Positions 1 through 5,948 of a stretch of 5,948 nucleotides of DNA are shown piece by piece. Source of the DNA: Thermoanaerobaculia bacterium (GTDB lineage: Bacteria; Bacteroidota; Bacteroidia; Chitinophagales; Saprospiraceae); the NCBI GenBank assembly GCA_023151335.1, contig JAKLJF010000004.1:14709-20656 (forward strand), in the 5' to 3' direction. Both the position numbers and the translations under genes were made by a program. The notes below the pieces were generated by a model. The model did no database searches and had not been told where the DNA came from. It saw nothing but the letters and a program-made list of their open reading frames with translations. How positions within the stretch are numbered: position 1 is the stretch's first letter; each line of letters starts with the position of its first letter.

Positions 1-845
1 GCCAGCGCAACGCTGTCGGCAAAAATTTCTTCTCCCGTATCGGTTTTTATGGCCACCCGGACGACCACATTATTTTGCGGCTTAATTCCGGGGTTCGACA
101 CTTCCACAAAAAAAGAACCGAAAGTGTCGGTTGCAATTTGGGAAACCGGTTGCACCATGCTGGAAGAGGGGTAAAAGAAATCGCCGAGCACAAGGTTGAA
201 AACAGGCGTGGGATCGTAGTCGTACAATTCGATGTCATCCAGGTTCCACATGTACTCATAGTTTCCTGTCCATTGCCATTGCAGGTAAACCGTGGCCTGA
301 TTGGCCGCTTTATCACTGATGTTGATCGCCGGCGTTAACGGGTTTTTGGAAAAGCCTTGAGAGCTAGACAAGTCCGGGAAAAAATCATAATCTTTCCAGG
401 TGGCATTATCGGTGCTCACACGTAGTATGGCGCCGGTAGCACCGCTTGGCGGGAAAATGCCGATCTGAGTAGCGAAAGTGATAAACACTTCGGATTTACC
501 CGAACAATTGATCGCGGTAGAGGTAAGCCTGGAAATGTGGTTGCCCGGCAGTTGGCCACCTTCGTCGGAATCCACCGTCACAAAACCATTGGTGGGGGTA
601 AAAGATGCGAAGGGGTCCTGGCCGCCAAACACGCCCGGGCAGCCGGCCACGCTGTTGCCGGCATCGGGTTGATTGCACCAGGTCCAAAGTATTTTTTTTG
701 CATTCGTGCTGGCGTCGACGTTTGTCCAACCGGCCGGGATGCCGCCGTCGAAATCTTCGGACCAAAAGGCCTGGGCTTGTACATTTACCAGACCGCCGGT
801 CAGCAAGGCGAATACCGGTAGCATTCTGGTTAAAAATCGCTTCAT
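1..845 (-). CDS. Secreted protein with N-terminal adhesin-like (choice-of-anchor J type) domain, C-terminus cut by window edge
   Basis: The reading frame opens with ATG at 845-843 and stays open for 281 codons to the left edge, so the C-terminus is missing. The first 24-26 residues form a classic Sec signal peptide: a basic start (MKRFLTR), a hydrophobic core and a VQAQA cleavage region just before F27. The mature part begins FWSEDFDGGIPAGWTNVD (27-44), the typical opening of the cleaved-adhesin/choice-of-anchor J beta-sandwich of Bacteroidota secreted proteins. It continues with TNGFVTVDSDEGG (85-97), AINCSGKSEV (111-120) and a closing WNLDDIELYDY (200-210), a usual end for such a domain. 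Three cysteines (57, 69, 114) could form a disulfide. From about 216 a second beta-rich segment begins, with VEVSNPGIKPQNNVVVRV (247-264), resembling a CARDB/Ig-like module. By family analogy the missing end may carry a type IX secretion sorting domain, but this is not visible. Likely cell-surface or extracellular; substrate or partner unknown. The gene is confident, the function is not. Confidence 0.85.
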   Translation of the reverse strand, partial: MKRFLTRMLPVFALLTGGLVNVQAQAFWSEDFDGGIPAGWTNVDASTNAKKILWTWCNQPDAGNSVAGCPGVFGGQDPFASFTPTNGFVTVDSDEGGQLPGNHISRLTSTAINCSGKSEVFITFATQIGIFPPSGATGAILRVSTDNATWKDYDFFPDLSSSQGFSKNPLTPAINISDKAANQATVYLQWQWTGNYEYMWNLDDIELYDYDPTPVFNLVLGDFFYPSSSMVQPVSQIATDTFGSFFVEVSNPGIKPQNNVVVRVAIKTDTGEEIFADSVAL

Positions 846-889
846 GTGTTGTTTTAGTTAGTTGATGAAACAGATAAAAGATAGTGTGG

Positions 890-897
890 CAAAGATA
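890..897 (-). promoter_or_regulatory. Candidate Bacteroidota -7 promoter element for the secreted-protein gene
   Basis: The minus strand reads TATCTTTG, a perfect match to the TAnnTTTG -7 consensus used by the primary sigma factor of Bacteroidota. It ends 44 bases before the ATG at 845, which would give a 5' leader of roughly 35-40 nt. I see no clear TTTG -33 element at the expected distance, so the match rests on one box. The leader just before the start codon is A-rich (AACTAAAACAACAC) with no Shine-Dalgarno sequence, as usual in this phylum. Confidence 0.5.
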
Positions 898-903
898 CTT
901 TCA

Positions 904-925
904 CGCAGAACAGAGCTGCGCAGAA
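904..925. repeat. Short direct repeat CGCAGAA x2 around the putative -33 region
   Basis: CGCAGAA occurs at 904-910 and again at 919-925, 15 bases start to start, with an 8-base palindrome CTGCGCAG at 916-923 overlapping the second copy. The pair lies just upstream, in transcription direction, of the candidate -7 box, where an operator could sit. The elements are short enough to occur by chance, and no regulator is encoded nearby. Confidence 0.2.
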
Positions 926-995
926 TTGCTGTGATTAATCTATGTTTGGCTGCAATTGGCGAATTATACGCCCCATCCGGGCAAATATCCGGCGC

Positions 996-2681
996 TCAAC
1001 CCTGTTTTTTAACTTCTTTCGCCCAGGTGTCCTTCAACGTGACCGAGCGGTTGAACACAGGTTTTCCAACACCCGAATCCGGATCGGCGCAGAAATAGCC
1101 CAGACGGGTGAACTGGAAGCGGTCGCCGGCCTGTGCTTCCTTCAAAGCAGGCTCTACCATAGCATTTTGAATAACTTCCAGCGAATGGGGATTGAGCGAC
1201 TTTTTAAAATCCTCCTCCGCGGCAGGGTCTTCCAGTTGGAAAAGCCGGTCGTACAGGCGTACTTCCGCCGCCTGGGCATGTGCGGCGGAAAGCCAGTGAA
1301 TAACGCCCTGTACTTTTAATCCGCTGGTATCCTGGCCCGAACGACTTTCCGGGATGTAGGTGCAATGCAGTTCAACCACCCGGTCATGACTGTCTTTGAC
1401 CATACCTGTACACTTGATAATATAGGCAGATTTGAGCCGCACCATGCTGCCCGGCGACAGGCGGAAATATTTGGGCGGCGGATTCTCCATGAAATCGTCC
1501 TGTTCGATGAGCAATTCCCGCGAAAACGGCACCGTGCGTTTGCCGGCCTCCGGATCCTCCGGATTGTTCTCTGTTTCGAGCCATTCCACCTGGCCGCCTT
1601 CGGGATAGTTAGTGATCACCACTTTTAACGGTCGTAACACGGCAAAGCGCCGCTGGGCGCGTTTGTTCAGGTCTTCCCGAAGGCAAAATTCCAGCAGCCC
1701 CACGTCGATAATGTTCTCCCGTTTGGCCACGCCCACCCGTTTGGCAAACTCCCGGATGCTTTCCGGGGTGTAGCCGCGCCGGCGCAGACCGCTGATCGTG
1801 GGCATACGTGGATCGTCCCAGCCGCGGACGTGCCCTTCCTGCACCAGTTGAAGCAATTTGCGTTTGCTCATTACCGTATAGTTCAGGTTCAGGCGGGCAA
1901 ATTCGTATTGTCTGGACGGGAAAATGCCCAACTGTTCGATGAACCACTCGTACAGCGGCCGGTGCGGGGCAAACTCCAGCGTGCAAATAGAATGAGTGAT
2001 TTTCTCAATGCTGTCGCACTGGCCGTGCGCCCAGTCGTACATCGGGTAAATACACCACTTGTCGCCCGTGCGGTGGTGGTGCTCGTGTTTGATCCGGTAC
2101 AAATAGGGGTCGCGCAGGTGCATATTGGGCGATGTCAGGTCAATTTTGGCACGTAACACGCAATGTCCCTCCGGAAACTCCCCGTTTTTCATGCGTTCAA
2201 ACAACGCGAGGTTTTCTTCCGGAGAGGTGTCGCGGTATTTGGTGGGTGTGCCGGGCACGGTAGGCGTACCTTTGGTCGCCGCAATTTCTTCGGGCGTGGA
2301 AAAATCCACGTAGGCTTTGCCGGCACGGATCAACTGTACCGCCCACTCATACAACTGCTGGAAATAATCGGAAGCGTACAGTACCTGGTCCGGCTCGAAG
2401 CCCAGCCAGCGCACGTCGGACAGGATGCTGTCCACGTATTCCTGTTCTTCTTTGCTGGGGTTGGTATCGTCGTATCGCAGGTTGCATTTGCCGTTGTATT
2501 TTTGGGCAAGCCCGAAGTTCAGGCAAATGCTTTTGGCATGTCCGATATGCAGGTAGCCGTTCGGCTCCGGCGGAAAACGGGTTTGCACGCCGCTGTGCCG
2601 GCCGGTACGGAGGTCTTCTTCGATGATCTCTTCAATAAAATTCAGCGGTTCATTACCGGTAGACGGATTCTCTGCGTTCAT
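996..2681 (-). CDS. glnS: Glutaminyl-tRNA synthetase (GlnRS)
   Basis: This cytoplasmic class I aminoacyl-tRNA synthetase attaches glutamine to tRNA-Gln using ATP. The 561-residue product is close to the 554 residues of E. coli GlnRS and aligns over its whole length from memory. Visible signatures are RFPPEPNGYLHIGHAKS (35-51, HIGH motif at 45-48), DDTNP (71-75), YPMYDWAHGQCDSIEKITHS (212-231), CTLEF (233-237), RQYEFARLNL (257-266) and MSKRK (271-275, the KMSKS-loop equivalent). The half after about residue 340 is the two-barrel anticodon-binding region, including GVIHWLSAAHA and the terminal PVFNRSVTLKDTWAK. The catalytic region matches GlnRS rather than the related GluRS. I chose the ATG at 2681-2679: it sits after an A-rich leader (ATCAACAAACAC) and gives a normal N-terminus, whereas the longer frame would need a TTG at 2711. 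It ends in TGA at 996-998, 72 nt downstream of fhs. A direct GlnRS suggests tRNA-Gln need not be made only through the GatCAB transamidation route. Confidence 0.97.
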   Translation of the reverse strand: MNAENPSTGNEPLNFIEEIIEEDLRTGRHSGVQTRFPPEPNGYLHIGHAKSICLNFGLAQKYNGKCNLRYDDTNPSKEEQEYVDSILSDVRWLGFEPDQVLYASDYFQQLYEWAVQLIRAGKAYVDFSTPEEIAATKGTPTVPGTPTKYRDTSPEENLALFERMKNGEFPEGHCVLRAKIDLTSPNMHLRDPYLYRIKHEHHHRTGDKWCIYPMYDWAHGQCDSIEKITHSICTLEFAPHRPLYEWFIEQLGIFPSRQYEFARLNLNYTVMSKRKLLQLVQEGHVRGWDDPRMPTISGLRRRGYTPESIREFAKRVGVAKRENIIDVGLLEFCLREDLNKRAQRRFAVLRPLKVVITNYPEGGQVEWLETENNPEDPEAGKRTVPFSRELLIEQDDFMENPPPKYFRLSPGSMVRLKSAYIIKCTGMVKDSHDRVVELHCTYIPESRSGQDTSGLKVQGVIHWLSAAHAQAAEVRLYDRLFQLEDPAAEEDFKKSLNPHSLEVIQNAMVEPALKEAQAGDRFQFTRLGYFCADPDSGVGKPVFNRSVTLKDTWAKEVKKQG

Positions 2682-2708
2682 GTGTTTGTTGATAAAATTT
2701 TGCAGGCG

Positions 2709-2716
2709 CAAAGAAA
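2709..2716 (-). promoter_or_regulatory. Weak -7-like element upstream of glnS
   Basis: The minus strand reads TTTCTTTG, one mismatch from TAnnTTTG, ending 27 bases before the chosen glnS ATG. It would give a leader of about 20 nt. No TTTG -33 box is visible upstream. It could be an internal promoter letting glnS be expressed separately from fhs, or a chance match in AT-rich sequence. Confidence 0.2.
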
Positions 2717-2753
2717 CGAACGTTTATCCAAGTAATTATGGTTCCCCGGTATT

Positions 2754-4427
2754 TTAGAATAATCCCGTCACCTTTCCGTTGGCGTCAATGTCAATTTTTT
2801 CAGCCGAAGGCACCTTGGGCAAACCGGGCATGGTCATGATGTCGCCGCAGATCATGACGATAAACTCGGCGCCGGCCGCGAGCCGCACTTCGCGGATATT
2901 CACCACATGGTTGGACGGCGCCCCGCGCAGTTTCGGATCCGTAGAGAAGGAATACTGGGTTTTGGCCACACAAACGGGATAATGCCCGTAGTCTTCCTGG
3001 AGTTTTTTAATGCGGTTGCGCACATCCGTGTCGGCAGTGATATCCGTTGCGCCGTAAATTTTGGTGGCGATCGCCTTCATTTTTTCCCATAAAGGCTGAT
3101 CGTCTTCGTAAACGAAATGAAAGTCGGCCTTCCCGTTTTCGGTCATTTGCACCACGGCGCGGGCGAGGTCTTCGGCGCCTTTGCCGCCTTCGGCCCAGTG
3201 TTTGGACACGACAACCGGCACATCGTAAGGCGCAAGTTTCTGGCGGAGCAGATTTATTTCGGCTTCGGTATCGAACGTAAAGTGATTGATGGCCACCACA
3301 CAGGGCAAACCGAAGTGTTTGCGGATGTTTTTAACGTGGCGTTCAATATTGGGAAATCCTTTTTCCAGCGCTTCCAGGTTTTCCTGGTTCAATTCCTTCA
3401 AATCGGCGCCGCCCTGGTATTTCAATGCCCGGAGCGTTGCCACCAGCACCACGGCGTCGGGTCGCAGGCCGGATTTCCGGCATTTGATGTCGATAAATTT
3501 CTCCGCGCCGAGGTCGGCGCCGAAACCAGCCTCGGTGATAACGTAGTCGGCCAGTTTGAGCGCGCTTTTAGTGGCGGTGACCGAGTTGCAGCCGTGCGCA
3601 ATATTGGCGAAAGGCCCGCCGTGAATGAACGCCGGCGTATGTTCGAGGGTTTGCACCAGGTTGGGTTTGATGGCGTCCTTGAGCAATACCGTCATGGCGC
3701 CGTGTGCCTTCAGGTCGCGGGCGCGAACGGGTTGCCGCTCGCGGTTGTAACCGATCACAATGTTGCCGAGGCGTTCTTTCAGGTCGGACAGGGAAGTGGC
3801 GAGGCAAAAGATGGCCATTACTTCGGATGCCACCACGATATCGAAACCGTCTTCGCGGGGGTAGCCGTTGGAAATGCCGCCCAGGCTGACGATGATGTCG
3901 CGCAGGGCGCGGTCGTTCATGTCCATAACCCGTTTCCAGGCGACGCGGCGCACGTCGATGCCGAGTTCGTTGCCCTGGTGGATCTGGTTGTCCACCATAG
4001 CGGCCAGCAGGTTGTTGGCCAGGGCGATGGCGTTGAAATCGCCGGTAAAATGCAGGTTGATGTCCTCCATCGGGATGACCTGGGCGTAGCCCCCGCCGGC
4101 GGCGCCGCCTTTCATGCCGAATACCGGGCCGAGACTGGGTTCGCGCAGGCAGATCATGGTTTTTTTGCCGATGCGGCTCAGCCCGTCGCCAAGGCCGACG
4201 GTGGTGGTGGTTTTGCCTTCGCCCGCGGGCGTGGGGCTGACGGCCGTCACCAGGATCAGTTTGCTGTCCGACCGTTCGGGCAGGCTGTCGAGGTAGCCGA
4301 GATCGACTTTGGCCTTGTAATGGCCGTAAGGTTCGAGTACTTCATCGGGTATACCGAGTTTTTCGGCGGCGAGGGGTACGATACGGCGGGGCGTGGCCTG
4401 CTGGGCGATTTCGATGTCCGAGAGCAT
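2754..4427 (-). CDS. fhs: Formate--tetrahydrofolate ligase (10-formyl-THF synthetase)
   Basis: This cytoplasmic enzyme joins formate to tetrahydrofolate using ATP, giving 10-formyl-THF for purine synthesis, initiator Met-tRNA formylation and one-carbon metabolism. The 557-residue product is the usual length for the monofunctional bacterial enzyme and looks complete. Visible are a P-loop-like nucleotide site PTPAGEGKTTTT (65-76), the family signature GMKGGAAGGGY (104-114) followed by MEDINLHFTGDF (120-131), HTPAFIHGGPFANIAHGCNS (263-282), TEAGFGADLGAEKF (298-311) and VATLRALKYQGG (329-340). The last resembles the second family signature, but with Leu332 and Gln338 where I expect Ile/Val and His/Asn. 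The C-terminus contains the conserved MPGLPKVPSA stretch. The start ATG at 4427-4425 follows an A/T-rich leader (CTAAATCAAATT) without a Shine-Dalgarno sequence; the stop is TAA at 2756-2754. It lies 47 nt after argS and 72 nt before glnS on the same strand, so co-transcription is plausible. No FolD-type domain is fused to it. Confidence 0.97.
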   Translation of the reverse strand: MLSDIEIAQQATPRRIVPLAAEKLGIPDEVLEPYGHYKAKVDLGYLDSLPERSDSKLILVTAVSPTPAGEGKTTTTVGLGDGLSRIGKKTMICLREPSLGPVFGMKGGAAGGGYAQVIPMEDINLHFTGDFNAIALANNLLAAMVDNQIHQGNELGIDVRRVAWKRVMDMNDRALRDIIVSLGGISNGYPREDGFDIVVASEVMAIFCLATSLSDLKERLGNIVIGYNRERQPVRARDLKAHGAMTVLLKDAIKPNLVQTLEHTPAFIHGGPFANIAHGCNSVTATKSALKLADYVITEAGFGADLGAEKFIDIKCRKSGLRPDAVVLVATLRALKYQGGADLKELNQENLEALEKGFPNIERHVKNIRKHFGLPCVVAINHFTFDTEAEINLLRQKLAPYDVPVVVSKHWAEGGKGAEDLARAVVQMTENGKADFHFVYEDDQPLWEKMKAIATKIYGATDITADTDVRNRIKKLQEDYGHYPVCVAKTQYSFSTDPKLRGAPSNHVVNIREVRLAAGAEFIVMICGDIMTMPGLPKVPSAEKIDIDANGKVTGLF

Positions 4428-4458
4428 AATTTGATTTAGTGATTAGATTAAGGCGGCG

Positions 4459-4466
4459 CGAAGATA
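4459..4466 (-). promoter_or_regulatory. Weak -7-like element between argS and fhs
   Basis: The minus strand reads TATCTTCG in the 47-nt gap, one mismatch from TAnnTTTG, ending 31 bases before the fhs ATG. No -33 element is recognisable, because the upstream bases are the argS 3' end. It may be a secondary promoter for fhs, or a chance match. Confidence 0.2.
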
Positions 4467-4474
4467 ATGGCATT

Positions 4475-5948
4475 TTACATCCTTTCCGGCATCTCGATCC
4501 CCAATAATTCCATCCCCGATTTTAGCGCGTTCCCCACGGCCCGGCTCAAAACCAGCCGGAATGCCTTCGCTTGGGCGCTTTCGGCGTTGAAAATAGACAA
4601 CTCGTGCCAGAACCGGTGATAACTCTTGGCCAGGTTGTAACAATAGTTGGCAATGTGTGAGGGATCGTATTCCCGGGCCGCGGCGAGCACTGTGTTGGGA
4701 TATTCATGCAGGGCTTTCAGCAGCTCCTTTTCTTCCGGCCGGTAAGCCGTGTAGTTTTTGGCAGGGGCCAGATCGACGCCTTCTTTTTCCACCCGTTGCA
4801 TCAGGCCGTTTATCCGCACATGGGAGTACTGGATATAAGGGCCGGTTTGGCCCTGCAGGTCGACGGATTCCTCCGGGTTGAAGATCATTTTTTTCCGGGG
4901 ATTGACCTTGGTCATGTAAAACTTCAGGGCGCCCAGTCCGATCCTGCGGATGTCTTCAGCGCGGCCGGCCGGATCAATGTCGGTCAGTTCGGTATCCCGT
5001 TCCCGGGCATTTTCCCAGGCCAGGTTCACCACTTCATCGATCAGGTCGTCGGCGTCCACCACGGTACCTTCCCGGGTTTTCATCCGGCCGGTGGGCAGTT
5101 CAACCAGCCCGTACGAGAGGTGGTGCAAGCCGCCGGCGTAGGGCTCGCCGAGCCGTTTCAGCACTTCGAAGAGCACGATAAAGTGGTAGTTCTGTTCGTC
5201 AGCCACCACGTACACCATTTTTTCGCAGCCAAAATCGTGGTACCGCATCCGGGCCGTGCCGAGATCCTGGGTAATGTACACCGAGGTGCCGTCGGCGCGC
5301 AGCACGACTTTCTGGTCGTAGCCGGCGTCGGTGAGGTCCACCCATACCGAGCCGTCGTCCTTGCGGAAAAAGACGCCTTTTCGCAGGCCGTCGTCCACAA
5401 TGTCTTTTCCCAGCAGATAAGTGTCGCTTTCGTAATAGAGTTTATCGAAGGCGACGCCGAGTTTGGCATACGTTTCATCAAAACCGGCGTACACCCAGTT
5501 GTTCATCTGCTGCCAGAGCGCCACGGTATCCGGGTCGCCGGCTTCCCAGCGGAGCAGCATGTCGCGCACCTCGACGCCGAGCTGCGAGTGGTCGTTGAAC
5601 CACTTGTTTTTATAGTCCTTGAAAAAATCCTTCTCGGATTGGTCCGGTTTGTGTTTTTCGGCATAGAGCGTTTTCGCGGCGGCGGTTTGTTGCCAGGCTT
5701 CGTACTCTTCTTTTGTTTTATTTTCGAACAGGACGTAATAATCGCCCACGAAGTGGTCGCCTTTGATGCCCGTCGAGCCGGGGGTCTTACCTTCGGCAAA
5801 CTTTTGCCAGGCCAGCATACTTTTGCAGATGGCCACGCCCCGGTCGTTGACGATCTGGGTTCTTACCACGTCGTAGCCCACTGCATCGAGGATGCGGCTG
5901 CACGACCAGCCCAACAGGCAGTTGCGCACGTGCCCCAGGTGCAGGGGT
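4475..5948 (-). CDS. argS: Arginyl-tRNA synthetase (ArgRS), N-terminus cut by window edge
   Basis: This cytoplasmic class I synthetase charges tRNA-Arg with arginine. The frame is open to the right edge and the first visible residues are PLHLGHVRN, so the window enters at the ATP-binding HIGH motif (HLGH). A GTG at 5929 is internal to this motif region and is not the real start. About 490 codons are visible; related Bacteroidota ArgRS proteins run to roughly 600 residues, so about 110-130 N-terminal residues (the tRNA D-loop-binding Add-1 domain) lie outside. Further family marks are QIVNDRGVAICKSMLAWQK, KWFNDHSQLGVEVRD, GTSVYITQDLGTARMR, VVADEQNYHF and MKTREGTVVDADDLIDE (from 5083), which takes the place of a KMSKS loop, as in most ArgRS. 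From about 4860 to the end is the helical DALR-type anticodon-binding domain, including TGPYIQYSHVRINGL and the terminal GMELLGIEMPERM. The stop is TAA at 4477-4475, 47 nt before fhs. Confidence 0.97.
   Translation of the reverse strand, partial: PLHLGHVRNCLLGWSCSRILDAVGYDVVRTQIVNDRGVAICKSMLAWQKFAEGKTPGSTGIKGDHFVGDYYVLFENKTKEEYEAWQQTAAAKTLYAEKHKPDQSEKDFFKDYKNKWFNDHSQLGVEVRDMLLRWEAGDPDTVALWQQMNNWVYAGFDETYAKLGVAFDKLYYESDTYLLGKDIVDDGLRKGVFFRKDDGSVWVDLTDAGYDQKVVLRADGTSVYITQDLGTARMRYHDFGCEKMVYVVADEQNYHFIVLFEVLKRLGEPYAGGLHHLSYGLVELPTGRMKTREGTVVDADDLIDEVVNLAWENARERDTELTDIDPAGRAEDIRRIGLGALKFYMTKVNPRKKMIFNPEESVDLQGQTGPYIQYSHVRINGLMQRVEKEGVDLAPAKNYTAYRPEEKELLKALHEYPNTVLAAAREYDPSHIANYCYNLAKSYHRFWHELSIFNAESAQAKAFRLVLSRAVGNALKSGMELLGIEMPERM

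Noticed and set aside
971..998. Possible terminator hairpin after the glnS stop
   Set aside because: Short complementary pieces exist (CCGG with CCGG, or CGCC with GGCG), but they exclude one another, the stems are only four pairs, and no T-run follows on the minus strand.
862..1098. A 78-codon plus-strand frame crossing the glnS-secreted protein gap
   Set aside because: It runs into the 3' end of glnS in antisense, has no recognisable motif, and covers the candidate promoter of the minus-strand gene.
2163..2735. A 190-codon plus-strand open reading frame opposite the glnS 5' end
   Set aside because: It overlaps the conserved catalytic region of glnS and the start-side gap, shows no recognisable domain, and has the composition of a shadow frame.
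3117..4439. A 440-codon open reading frame on the plus strand, opposite fhs
   Set aside because: It lies almost wholly antisense to a complete, well-conserved fhs. Its translation is rich in Val, Gly, Phe, Ala and His runs, as expected from reading the complement of a GC-biased gene, and it matches no family I recognise. Long antisense frames are common opposite such genes.
5062..5085. Missing KMSKS motif in ArgRS as a sign of a defective enzyme
   Set aside because: Most ArgRS proteins lack a canonical KMSKS. The MKTREGT sequence here corresponds to the loop found in normal Bacteroidota ArgRS.
5927..5929. GTG as the start codon of argS
   Set aside because: The frame continues upstream through PLHLGH, the essential ATP-binding motif, so this GTG encodes an internal valine and the true start lies beyond the right edge.

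Overview
The window comes from a bacterial chromosome, most likely a member of the Bacteroidota. Four points suggest this. The ArgRS and GlnRS sequences look like those I know from that phylum. The start codons are preceded by A-rich leaders with no Shine-Dalgarno sequence. A TAnnTTTG-type -7 promoter element lies before the left-hand gene. That gene encodes a Sec-exported protein with an adhesin-like domain common in Bacteroidota secretomes. I cannot place it below phylum; a Saprospiria- or Chitinophagia-like lineage is a guess.

All four genes lie on the minus strand, so transcription runs from right to left. From the right edge they are: argS (arginyl-tRNA synthetase, entering the window at its HLGH motif and ending at 4475); a 47-nt gap; fhs (formate--tetrahydrofolate ligase, 4427 to 2754); a 72-nt gap; glnS (glutaminyl-tRNA synthetase, 2681 to 996); a 150-nt gap with the best promoter candidate; and a secreted protein of unknown function (845 to beyond position 1, C-terminus missing). 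No gap exceeds 300 bases. I found no tRNA, rRNA, CRISPR array, insertion sequence or phage-like sequence.

argS, fhs and glnS are housekeeping genes with short gaps and no convincing terminators between them, so they may be co-transcribed. Their common theme is translation: two tRNA-charging enzymes and an enzyme making 10-formyl-THF, the donor for formylating initiator Met-tRNA and for purine synthesis. The secreted-protein gene is functionally unrelated and probably has its own promoter.

I see no previously undescribed system here. The window is ordinary core-genome sequence, and the only open question of substance is what the truncated secreted protein does. The long plus-strand reading frames opposite fhs and glnS are best explained as shadows of the real genes.
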